Source: Candidatus Poseidonia alphae | Lineage (GTDB): Archaea; Thermoplasmatota; Poseidoniia; Poseidoniales; Poseidoniaceae | Direction: 5' to 3' | NCBI GenBank assembly: GCA_002505405.1 | Contig: DAVD01000043.1 | Coordinates: forward strand, 1-26,562 | Length of the DNA stretch: 26,562 bases | In this document: piece by piece, positions 1-7,476 of the stretch | Numbering within the stretch: the stretch's first letter is position 1 | How the letters are laid out: each line of letters begins with the position of its first letter | Notes under the pieces: generated by a model | The model's database searches: none | What the model saw: only the letters and a program-made list of their open reading frames with translations | Told to the model about the DNA's origin: nothing | Program-made: the position numbers and the translations under genes

Positions 1-288
1 CCCAGCACCGTCACCGTCACTGTCCATGTACTCGAAGTAATTGAGCGGGAAGACGTCTGCATTATCGCCCACGCCATCGCCATCAGAATCCATCGTTTCA
101 TTCGCATCAAGGGGGAACGCATCACCGTTATCACCCACGCCATCACCGTCCGAATCCATCGTTTCATTCGCATCGTTCGGGAAGAGATCGGTGTTGTCAC
201 CTACGCCGTCCCCATCGCTGTCCATCCATTCAGTAGGGTTGTTCGGGAATGCATCGCCAGCGTTGCTGTAGCCATCAGCGTCGCTGTC
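1..288 (-). repeat. 66-base tandem repeats encoding 22-residue DSDGDGVGDN units
   Basis: Four full units lie at 288-223, 222-157, 156-91 and 90-25, with a partial unit at 24-1. Each encodes a 22-residue block of the form DSDGDGVGDNxDxFPxDANE. The two middle units are nearly identical in DNA as well as protein. The Asp spacing is that of thrombospondin type 3 / calcium-binding repeats. The array continues beyond the left edge, so the copy number is unknown. Confidence 0.85.
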
Positions 289-1824
289 GGGGCAGCCGTT
301 GAGGTCAACGGTTGAGGTGCCGGCGTCGTTGGGACAGTCGTCGTTATCGTTGAGCACACCGTCCATATCAACATCATCCGGTGAGACGTACTGGAAGGCA
401 AGGCCCAAATCAAGCATAGCACCTTGGTCGCCAAAGAGTTTCAGATCAACTTGTTCCGCAACGGAGCCCGCAGGCGGTGTTGTGACGCGGATGGTGGTGT
501 CGTTCACCACGGTTCCGGTCACGGAACCATACGTGCCAAATTGGACCGTAATTTCTTGATTGAGGTACATTCCAGTGGAGCGGTTGGCGTACTTGAGTTG
601 GTCGTTGGTTTGATCGTAATATGCGATGTGAACCATGTTGTTTTCATCGACGAAAATATCGTTATTCCCCCCGACATTTCCTGCCGTATCAACGGTCATT
701 GATTGGAACGAACCACCAGGGGTCTTCATGGTATATCCAAGGTTTGAGCCACCGCTGTATTCAGAGATGTGAATGATGTCAAAAGCATCGATGTCCATAC
801 TAAATTCATTTCTTGACGTACCCTGATGTGAAACGGCCCAAGCAGAGCCTGAGTAACCGTCCGCATAGTATACAGAATTCCCAGCAGAATTGCTGGCGTA
901 GATGAGATGAAGTTGGTCGTTTGAATCGACGGCCATAGCGCTGTGATAGCCTACGCCATTGCCGTTATCTACGGTATAGCGCTGCCATGTACCTGTGGTG
1001 TTTGAGGCGATTCTCATGTCCATATTCGAGTGGTGCCTGTAAGCCACGTGTACGAAGCCGTTTGAGTCAACAGCGATGGAAGAGTCACAGCCGACGTACG
1101 TGCTGGTCGAATCCAATCCAACCGTTTTCCAAATAGCACCATCATGGTAGGCGAGCATAGCTTGATTGCAGAGGTATCCCGACCTTGAGTACGAGATGTG
1201 TGGATTGTCTTGCGCATCAAGAGCGATTGATACTTGGTCGTTTTGGACGCTACCTTGGCTCCATTGAGAGGTCCATGATGTTCCATCAAACATTTCGTAT
1301 TTGAGGTATCCAGTGGTACCCGATTGTTTGAGATAATGAGCGAGATGAATGTTGTCGTTACCGTCAATAATAATGTCAATGTTTCGACAACCGTAGCAAT
1401 TTTTAATCATGGAATGAGCCCATGATGCGCCATCAAAAGTACTGTGCCATAGTTGGTCGTCCTGCCAACTCTGACTGACAATATGAACCGTCCCGTTGGA
1501 ATCAACTCCAATGGACGGGTCCACCCCATTTGCAGTAGCGTAGTTTGCTGTGCTCGTGGTCCACGTGTAAGCCTCACCATCGCTGGTGACGTTCATGAAC
1601 GCCATGTCCAAAAATCCAGTCCCAGTTATGGTCAATTCCTCACCACCGGTCGTCCAGCCATTCGCCGGACTCATGCTGTAGGTTGTTGAGCGTCCCGCAG
1701 CTTCGTGAACGTTCTGAGAGAAATCGGCCGTTGAATCCGTTGGATGTTGATTGCCCATCATTAAGAACGGAGTCAACGCGACTACGAGTAACAGTGCTGA
1801 AACCATGTACGGGCCCTGTCGCAT
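1..1824 (-). CDS. Secreted beta-propeller protein with split IPT/TIG-like domain and calcium-binding type repeats (C-terminus beyond left edge)
   Basis: The reverse strand is open from an ATG at 1824 to the window edge (608 codons). It starts with a signal peptide (MRQGPYMVSALLLVVALTPF). Residues about 50-67 (SPANGWTTGGEELTITGTGF) match the first strands of an IPT/TIG domain. Seven repeats follow at about 100-400 with the pattern SIxVDSNGxVHIxY, as expected for a seven-bladed propeller. Residues about 421-477 (VQFGTYGSVTG, then DTTIRVTTPPAG) look like the rest of the TIG fold. From about 478, DxDxDG-rich repeats of thrombospondin type 3 style run off the edge; in this family they bind calcium. 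ATGs at 1857 and 1869 are in frame, but 1824 gives a normal signal peptide and has a TATA-like element 25 bases upstream. Expected at the cell surface; ligand unknown. The anchoring end is not in the window. Confidence 0.85.
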   Translation of the reverse strand, partial: MRQGPYMVSALLLVVALTPFLMMGNQHPTDSTADFSQNVHEAAGRSTTYSMSPANGWTTGGEELTITGTGFLDMAFMNVTSDGEAYTWTTSTANYATANGVDPSIGVDSNGTVHIVSQSWQDDQLWHSTFDGASWAHSMIKNCYGCRNIDIIIDGNDNIHLAHYLKQSGTTGYLKYEMFDGTSWTSQWSQGSVQNDQVSIALDAQDNPHISYSRSGYLCNQAMLAYHDGAIWKTVGLDSTSTYVGCDSSIAVDSNGFVHVAYRHHSNMDMRIASNTTGTWQRYTVDNGNGVGYHSAMAVDSNDQLHLIYASNSAGNSVYYADGYSGSAWAVSHQGTSRNEFSMDIDAFDIIHISEYSGGSNLGYTMKTPGGSFQSMTVDTAGNVGGNNDIFVDENNMVHIAYYDQTNDQLKYANRSTGMYLNQEITVQFGTYGSVTGTVVNDTTIRVTTPPAGSVAEQVDLKLFGDQGAMLDLGLAFQYVSPDDVDMDGVLNDNDDCPNDAGTSTVDLNGCPDSDADGYSNAGDAFPNNPTEWMDSDGDGVGDNTDLFPNDANETMDSDGDGVGDNGDAFPLDANETMDSDGDGVGDNADVFPLNYFEYMDSDGDGAG

Positions 1825-1845
1825 GGCTATGCATTGCAGGCCACG

Positions 1846-1852
1846 ATTAAAA
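1846..1852 (-). promoter_or_regulatory. TATA-like element of the propeller protein gene
   Basis: On the reverse strand TTTTAAT is centred about 25 bases before the ATG at 1824. That spacing is typical of an archaeal promoter producing a leaderless mRNA, and it supports the choice of 1824 over the upstream in-frame ATGs. No Shine-Dalgarno sequence precedes this ATG. Confidence 0.45.
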
Positions 1853-1968
1853 GACATAGCGTCGTTCATCACTCAAAACATGAACGATGAGGGCATTGGT
1901 GTTGGAATCTCATCGCGCGAACTCCGTCAAACGCACGGTTGAGGTGCGGCCGAGACCCCTTGCGAACA

Positions 1969-1976
1969 CCTAATAG
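1969..1976 (+). promoter_or_regulatory. Possible TATA-like element before the 119-residue orphan gene
   Basis: CCTAATAG is centred about 27 bases before the ATG at 2001, and no Shine-Dalgarno sequence is present. This fits a leaderless archaeal transcript, but the match to a TATA box is only moderate. Confidence 0.3.
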
Positions 1977-2000
1977 GGTAGTCCCAACGACATAGAAACC

Positions 2001-2360
2001 ATGGAAGCAAACGAATGTTTCATAGCAAGCGTAGGCAAAGATTGGCATAAAATCTCAAATTGCAACGTCCACATGAACGTCAAGCGAAGACTCCAACGAA
2101 CGGTTATTCGTGGACAAGAGGGTGATGACTTGCTGGATGAGGGTTCAGAATCAGCAGAATACACGATTTCAGGAAACATGTCATTGAACGAATACAAAGA
2201 AATCCTCATCATCTTCAGGTCGGGCCAGCCATGGTTCCATGACCCTTTTGAAGAGCGCCAAATGAAGGCACTTTTCCTCAGCATTAGTTACGACAGTGCA
2301 ACCGGAGCGTTTGAATTCGTTCTTATGGAAGACGCTGAGCAAGATGAAATCATGTCTTGA
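2001..2360 (+). CDS. Small orphan protein, possible phage-tail-like beta domain
   Basis: A 119-residue protein beginning MEANECFIASVGKDW, with no signal peptide or membrane segment. I do not recognise it firmly. Its layout (basic VKRRLQRTVIRG, then GDDLLDEG, then AEYTISGNMSLNEYKEI, a GQPWFHDPF turn and a closing strand FEFVLMED) resembles small beta-domain proteins of phage tails and contractile injection systems, which often read 'D-x-G ... Y-x-I-x-G ... E-Y ... L ... G-x-P ... H-x-P'. No other tail gene is nearby, so this is only a fold-level guess. The gene is divergent from the propeller protein and convergent with truD (96 bases between stops). The start is supported by a TATA-like element 27 bases upstream. 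It could equally be a lineage-specific protein of other function. Confidence 0.6.
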   Translation: MEANECFIASVGKDWHKISNCNVHMNVKRRLQRTVIRGQEGDDLLDEGSESAEYTISGNMSLNEYKEILIIFRSGQPWFHDPFEERQMKALFLSISYDSATGAFEFVLMEDAEQDEIMS

Positions 2361-2455
2361 CCGATCGTTCAAAACGTCTCAATACGATGAATGTCCACCA
2401 TCGCTTCACTTGAGTGAGGGCGAGAATAAAGCTTCGATCAAGGTTGGACCAGCAG

Positions 2456-3847
2456 TCAAAGGTGAGACAATGGAGATTGCATAAATTCACGAAGCAAAGT
2501 GGTTGCGTAACTTCCTGAACTGAGTACAAATCGGAATCGGATGCATGCGCCTTCAGGGTGCCAGCGGTCTCCATCCAGTGGCCCAGCATCCCAACGCTTG
2601 CTCAAACTGCTCGCTTCAGCGATGGGGACGGTATCAACGCTAAACTCTTGAAAATGGCTGACCAATGAGCGACGGGTTCCTTTGCTGGAAAGCCGAGGAA
2701 TCGCGTCAACCGACCATGTAACATTACCAAGCCCTTCCTTCTCCAATGTAGCAAGTTCCAACAAACCGGGTTCTCCCTCGCAGGTTGTGATTTCGCTTCC
2801 GGGCAGTGGACCTGTGGTAATCAATCGGCCAAGTTCACAGTTTCGTGAAATGCGGGGTAGGGTTCGGTCTTCCACAACCACACAGGACGGTACATCGAGT
2901 TGACCCTTGTCATCCAACCTGCCGACAATATCACCCGATACAGGGCGGGAAAGAGGCAAACCTGCTTCAATGCGTTGGAACAGTGATTTGTTGAAGACGA
3001 TGGATTGAAGCGCATGAACTGTCATCAATTGCAAGTTACCAGGGAGTTTTCTAAACGCTCCAACATAGTCTTCAGGATGAGCCAATAAATGTTCAATCAT
3101 CTTGCGCTCAAAGCCCATCCATCGGGGGAGCATTGCGATGACGGATTCGTCAACACCGTTTTCTCGAATGTACAGACGAGCCTTCTGAGCTGCCTCTTCT
3201 TCGTTCTTTCCCTCCATTGACAGGTAGGCCATAACCGCTTCTTCCCACTCGTCACGGACAACATGTGAGCCGACAACGGGAGTGACTGGGCGTCCTGAGC
3301 CGAAACGCTGCGGTCCAATCCAATTTGGGAACCGGCCGTCTCCAAGCGAATCCATCATATCCGATTGGATGCGTTCAACTTCATGCATGGCCTCTTCGTT
3401 GGAGAGTGGATTCCCGTCTGCGTCACAGCAACCTCTGACGATGATTGTGAACCGGTTACCACGGTGGTTTCCAAACCCTATTTTTTGATGCGAGCGGCCA
3501 AGAACCTCAATTTCAACATCAGCGAGTTCAACTGCTGAAACCTTGTTCATGGGTGCGTCAATAACAAAGAGTTGGGATGTAATCGCTCGTTTATCTTTGG
3601 TTCCAGCAAAGAAAATTCGGTTTCTTGGAATTTTCAAGGCTGCTGCAAGTTGATTGCAAAAACGATTGGTTTCCCAATTGGTGAGCGTTATTTTGGCTAC
3701 CGTGAAACGGCCCTTATTGTCAAAATGAATCGGAGTTGCAATTTCTTCAACACGAAAATCCGACACTCGTGCCTTGATCAAGCCGCCTATGCCGTCTGTT
3801 TTGGTTGCATAGCCAATCATGCCGATGGCTTGAGCGACCGAGTCCAT
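2456..3847 (-). CDS. truD: tRNA pseudouridine synthase D (TruD)
   Basis: A 463-residue protein of the TruD family, which makes pseudouridine at position 13 of tRNA in bacteria and has archaeal and eukaryotic (Pus7) relatives. Visible family motifs are SDFRVEE (residues 29-35), FAGTKDKRA with the catalytic Asp at residue 85, GFGNHRGNRF in the middle, NWIGPQRFGSGRPVT, and the closing SGSYATTLLREFMQ. The long insertion between the QRFG motif and the C-terminal motif is the usual TruD domain, and the length fits archaeal members. The ATG at 3847 lies 13 bases after the rpoL stop, so the two are probably cotranscribed. Nothing looks truncated. Confidence 0.95.
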   Translation of the reverse strand: MDSVAQAIGMIGYATKTDGIGGLIKARVSDFRVEEIATPIHFDNKGRFTVAKITLTNWETNRFCNQLAAALKIPRNRIFFAGTKDKRAITSQLFVIDAPMNKVSAVELADVEIEVLGRSHQKIGFGNHRGNRFTIIVRGCCDADGNPLSNEEAMHEVERIQSDMMDSLGDGRFPNWIGPQRFGSGRPVTPVVGSHVVRDEWEEAVMAYLSMEGKNEEEAAQKARLYIRENGVDESVIAMLPRWMGFERKMIEHLLAHPEDYVGAFRKLPGNLQLMTVHALQSIVFNKSLFQRIEAGLPLSRPVSGDIVGRLDDKGQLDVPSCVVVEDRTLPRISRNCELGRLITTGPLPGSEITTCEGEPGLLELATLEKEGLGNVTWSVDAIPRLSSKGTRRSLVSHFQEFSVDTVPIAEASSLSKRWDAGPLDGDRWHPEGACIRFRFVLSSGSYATTLLREFMQSPLSHL

Positions 3848-3860
3848 GACGATGACCTCT

Positions 3861-4118
3861 TCAGAGGCTGGCGTCAGTAAATTCCTTGGCGACGCCGCTG
3901 ACGATGTCCTTCAGAACTTTTTCGACACCGGCCTTGGTGGTTGTGCGAATGTAAAATTCAGGATCGTCGAGTTCAGGATGCCCTGGGAAATAGTTGGCGT
4001 AATCGACACTTTTGTGTGCGTTGAGGCGTTGACGGAGGACTTGAAGAGCAGTATGGCTCTCACCGATAATTCGGAGTCGCAGTTCATTCTTCTCTTTTTT
4101 GAGCACTGTAACAGACAT
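3861..4118 (-). CDS. rpoL: DNA-directed RNA polymerase subunit L (Rpb11/AC19-like)
   Basis: An 85-residue protein beginning MSVTVLKKEKNELRLRIIGE and containing ESHTALQVLRQRL and a FYIRTTTKAGVEKVL segment. These match archaeal RpoL (Rpb11 homologue), which pairs with subunit D to form the alpha-like assembly platform of RNA polymerase. An in-frame extension back to 4259 exists, but the 47 added residues are unlike RpoL and would cover the divergent promoter region, so the ATG at 4118 is chosen. truD follows 13 bases downstream. It is divergent from the MMPL gene across 155 bases that hold several inverted repeats. Confidence 0.92.
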   Translation of the reverse strand: MSVTVLKKEKNELRLRIIGESHTALQVLRQRLNAHKSVDYANYFPGHPELDDPEFYIRTTTKAGVEKVLKDIVSGVAKEFTDASL

Positions 4119-4121
4119 GAT

Positions 4122-4218
4122 GACCGGTCGTTCCACCGGCCAACTCGTTTTGAACCTTCTCATCAAATTCTTCCAAACCCAGCGTGTCGTGACGACTAAA
4201 AATCGCTTAAGTTGGCCG
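4122..4218. promoter_or_regulatory. Divergent rpoL / MMPL control region with nested inverted repeats
   Basis: Three symmetric elements are visible: GACCGGTC, a perfect palindrome at 4122-4129; GTCGTGACGAC, arms of five around one base, at 4186-4196; and CGGCCAAC at 4137-4144 matched by its exact reverse complement GTTGGCCG at 4211-4218. A T/A-rich element (TAAAAATCG) starts next to the second palindrome and could be a TATA box. Operator function is inferred from symmetry only. Confidence 0.35.
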
Positions 4219-4273
4219 TGTTCGTTCCCAAGAGCACCTCTTTGTTTTTGTACCAGCATGAACGGGGAAGTTC

Positions 4274-6862
4274 ATGGATACGGCCCGTCTTGAGGAAAGA
4301 CTGGCCACGGGCGCTGGCCAATTTAGGCGTGCTGCGCCACTTATTGTCGCATTTTGTTTCGGCCTCACGGCAGTCCTTTTGAGCCAACTTGTTCTTTCAC
4401 CACCAACCTTCGAGACCGACCTCAACGATTTCGCCCCCGAATCCGAATCAACCGCTACCCACGACGCCATTCACGAGTTTTTCCCCGATGAAACACGACC
4501 AATGTTCATTCATGTCACGGTTGATGACGGTTCTAACGTCCTGAGCATGGAGTCATTGCAGGCCATGCAGAGGGATTTGGTCGTCTTTGAAAACGAATCC
4601 ATAAAACGCCAAAATCTGATTCATGTTTGGACGACTGCTCCCGGAATCCTGCAATTAAGTTTGGACGAAGAAGGCGATGGCGAGCGAATCAGTGAACTGA
4701 ACGAGTGGACCGAAGTACTCGACATTCTGTTTGACGAAAACGAGACGTGTGGACTCACCGCCGATGACCAACTCCTGTCTGCAGCAACTTACGCATCATC
4801 GGCACTTCTGCACAACGACCTGTCCATTGACCCGGCCTGTGAGTACCTTGAAAACGGCGTGGGAGACGGCTCCCCAACGGCCTCATCAACGCTTTGGGTG
4901 TTGGAAGTCGACCCTGAAATGGATGAGAAACAACGCAAGGAACTTCAGGACCAGATGCGGGATGTCTTTTCCAAACAGTCCAAAGATTCGATGATGGATT
5001 ACAAGGCGATTTCAAATGACCTGTTGGCGCATGATATCGACGAAGGAACCTTTGACAATCTTATTTTCCTTATCGGGTTGGCTTCCATCGTTGTCGTCCT
5101 GATGCTCGCCGTAGCCTTCCGGTCTGCTAAGCAAATCATTTTCCCCCTTATTGGACTCTCAAGTGCGTTAATTTGGACCTATGGAATTCTCAACGTTACG
5201 GGAACACGTTTCACCGCTCTTGAAGCAACGGTAGCACCTCTCGTTCTCGGATTGGGTATTGATTATGCCATTCACCTTCAACGCTCACAGAGCTCGTTTT
5301 CAGATCGATACCAGGATCCTGCCGAATCGTGGTTACGGGCAACAGCCCACCTCTCAATTCCACTGTCGCTTGCGGTGATAACAACCGTTTCAGCGTTCTT
5401 GGCGAACATCATCTCTCCGCTCCCACCACTGGCAACACTTGGTTACGCGCTTTCTCTTGGGGTCATCTGTGCGTTCCTTTCATCAACTGTATTTGTAGGC
5501 GCATTGCACGTGATGTTCACCAACCCATCTACGGCAAAGACCCATACTCCTCTCCAACTTCCTCGGATTTCAAATGCCATCGTCAAGCTCCAACAAAAGC
5601 AGCAATTGGGCGTCATTCTCGTGACCATTCTCATCTCGGGACTGTCCATCTATGGTGCAGCATCACTTGAGACTGATTTTGACTTGGGTGATTTCGTGAA
5701 CGAGGACCTTGAAATCATGACCGTACGCGACGACCTGGACTCCAGCTACGAGAGCGCTGGCTGGAAGGTCATCTATGTCCTGATGGAACCCGCTGAAGAC
5801 ACGGAAGCAATTCCAGGGGACGACCAACTCCTCACTGAATTGAGAAACCTGCACAGTGATTTGCAATCCAATAACGATGTCGTTGGAACCGATTTCAGAA
5901 TATCATCCCCCTCATACGACGGACCATATACCATCGTCCGTGATTCGGTCCTCCGCAATGCAACCTTTGGAGAAGAGCACAACATGGAAGTCACCAGAAA
6001 GACGGGGGACGTCTACTCAATCGACCGTGAACTGGGCATTGACCTTGGCCTGTTCTTTGCAGCCCTTTCCGACAACACCTCAATCGCCGACCCCCTAACC
6101 GGTGAAACATGGAGTGACCGTGTTGCAAACTCAGTCCATCTGGATGGCACCAACATCACGTATCTCCGGCATGAAATTCGTGTAGAAGCATCAACCTCAT
6201 CACAGTCCAACCGAGTGGTTGAAAACTTCTACAACATCCTCGGCTCAATTGACGAATCAGGGACGCTCAAGTACGAACTCAAAGAACATGCTCAGTTGCA
6301 TGTAACGGGGGATTTGGTGGTCTTACAAAGTGTACTTGACGGACTTTCACTTTCTCAAATCGAAAGCACTGCAATCTCGCTCGCAGTTTCGTTCTTTGTC
6401 CTCTTTGCCCTTACACGGCGGATTATGCCTGCTGTGGTCGTTCTGTTCCCAGTCGGAGTTGCTTCGCTTTGGGTCGTTGGTTCAATGGCGTTGATCGGGC
6501 TCAAGTGGAACGTCTTGACCGTGATGGTTACCGCCCTCACGTTGGGTATTGGTATCGATTACTCCATCCACATGTGGAGGCGCTTTGAGGTTGAAATGGC
6601 GAAGCGTGGTGACCATTGGGAAGCCTTACGTGCCGCAATTGATTCAACCGGTGTCGCTCTCATGCTGAGTGCAATTACCACCATGTCAGGATTTGCAGTC
6701 TTGCTGTTCTCTCCAATGCCGGTCATCCAAGACTTTGGCCTTATCACCGCCATCACCGTCTTGTTTTCGCTCATTCTTGCACTGATGCTGCTTCCAGTTC
6801 TTGTCGAACTGTCTGCACGGGGTCAAGAATCAAACGCTGAGTTGCCCGCTGATTCAGAATAA
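4274..6862 (+). CDS. MMPL/RND-superfamily membrane transporter
   Basis: An 862-residue protein with the two-fold RND/MMPL plan. It has one N-terminal membrane segment (about 20-41), a large extracytoplasmic domain (about 42-255), five segments, a further lone segment near 440, a second extracytoplasmic domain and five final segments. The two halves carry the matched motifs GLGIDYAIH (Asp330) and GIGIDYSIH (Asp762) in the segment that relays protons in RND pumps. Such proteins move lipids, hopanoids or other hydrophobic compounds using the ion gradient; the substrate here cannot be read from sequence. No accessory fusion protein or outer-membrane partner is nearby, as expected for an archaeon. 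Its stop at 6862 directly abuts the stop of the convergent DUF2240 gene. An upstream ATG at 4258 is out of frame. Confidence 0.88.
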   Translation: MDTARLEERLATGAGQFRRAAPLIVAFCFGLTAVLLSQLVLSPPTFETDLNDFAPESESTATHDAIHEFFPDETRPMFIHVTVDDGSNVLSMESLQAMQRDLVVFENESIKRQNLIHVWTTAPGILQLSLDEEGDGERISELNEWTEVLDILFDENETCGLTADDQLLSAATYASSALLHNDLSIDPACEYLENGVGDGSPTASSTLWVLEVDPEMDEKQRKELQDQMRDVFSKQSKDSMMDYKAISNDLLAHDIDEGTFDNLIFLIGLASIVVVLMLAVAFRSAKQIIFPLIGLSSALIWTYGILNVTGTRFTALEATVAPLVLGLGIDYAIHLQRSQSSFSDRYQDPAESWLRATAHLSIPLSLAVITTVSAFLANIISPLPPLATLGYALSLGVICAFLSSTVFVGALHVMFTNPSTAKTHTPLQLPRISNAIVKLQQKQQLGVILVTILISGLSIYGAASLETDFDLGDFVNEDLEIMTVRDDLDSSYESAGWKVIYVLMEPAEDTEAIPGDDQLLTELRNLHSDLQSNNDVVGTDFRISSPSYDGPYTIVRDSVLRNATFGEEHNMEVTRKTGDVYSIDRELGIDLGLFFAALSDNTSIADPLTGETWSDRVANSVHLDGTNITYLRHEIRVEASTSSQSNRVVENFYNILGSIDESGTLKYELKEHAQLHVTGDLVVLQSVLDGLSLSQIESTAISLAVSFFVLFALTRRIMPAVVVLFPVGVASLWVVGSMALIGLKWNVLTVMVTALTLGIGIDYSIHMWRRFEVEMAKRGDHWEALRAAIDSTGVALMLSAITTMSGFAVLLFSPMPVIQDFGLITAITVLFSLILALMLLPVLVELSARGQESNAELPADSE

Positions 6863-7438
6863 TCAGACGACCGCAAGAGCATCTGCTATGTCGTCCATTC
6901 CGAGACCTTGCTCGCGAGCAACCAACGCATAGGCAAGCCATGGAGTGATGTGGTGGAACGCCGTGATTTTCCGCTGAGCCCGTCGCTCAAGTTCGGCGAG
7001 TTCAAGCCCGCTGCTGCGTGAAATAAACCGAACAAGACGTTGGGTCAATCGTGCACGTGGGTCAAGGCTGGTTTCATCCATACGGGGCGCCTCAACCGGC
7101 ACCGGAGCAACGGCTTTGCCCTGAACGGATGGAGGCGACGCTGACGGCGCAGCTTCGTGAGCGATTGCATGAGGAGGGGAGAGCAGACGGGACGGGCGTG
7201 GAAACCAACCCAATGGAACGTTCACATCGCCAAGTTCAACAGCAAGCCGAACCGTTTGTTGTTCATTGAAAAGCCAACCTTTGGCCGTGAGTTGATCAAC
7301 GGCTTGTTCGGCTTCATGAGGGGCGACCCATTCCATATCAAACGAGAAGAACCGCTCCAAGTCCAAGAGGTTCAGTTCAGATTGGCCACGAAACGCAATG
7401 GTGAGGACGCGACGGATGTCAGCATCTGCCTCACTCAT
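6863..7438 (-). CDS. DUF2240 family protein
   Basis: A 191-residue soluble protein beginning MSEADADIRRVLTIAFRGQ. The N-terminal part (about 1-90) has the DUF2240 pattern I know from haloarchaea: a short helical domain, FFSFDMEWVAPHEAEQAVDQL, a 'GWLF' turn and a VNVPLGWFPRPS stretch. A Pro/Ala-rich linker (about 90-120) leads to a helical C-terminal domain ending LAYALVAREQGLGMDDIADAL. The arrangement looks winged-helix-like, but no function is established. The gene follows the Kelch protein by about 38 bases on the same strand, so readthrough is likely. A TTG start at 7450 would add four residues. Its stop touches the MMPL stop with no spacer. Confidence 0.75.
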   Translation of the reverse strand: MSEADADIRRVLTIAFRGQSELNLLDLERFFSFDMEWVAPHEAEQAVDQLTAKGWLFNEQQTVRLAVELGDVNVPLGWFPRPSRLLSPPHAIAHEAAPSASPPSVQGKAVAPVPVEAPRMDETSLDPRARLTQRLVRFISRSSGLELAELERRAQRKITAFHHITPWLAYALVAREQGLGMDDIADALAVV

Positions 7439-7476
7439 GGTAGGGCTCAACGGGTAAGCATTGAAGAATGTAGGCT

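Noticed and set aside
2408..2419. Small inverted repeat TCACTTGAGTGA as a terminator
   Set aside because: Arms of only five bases and no T-run on either strand. Too weak to call.
2296..2484. Forward frame between the orphan gene and truD
   Set aside because: It overlaps both the orphan gene and the 3' end of truD in another frame and has no ribosome site.
4119..4259. N-terminal extension of RpoL
   Set aside because: RpoL proteins begin at the MSVTVLKKEK-type strand; the extension has no counterpart and covers the promoter region.
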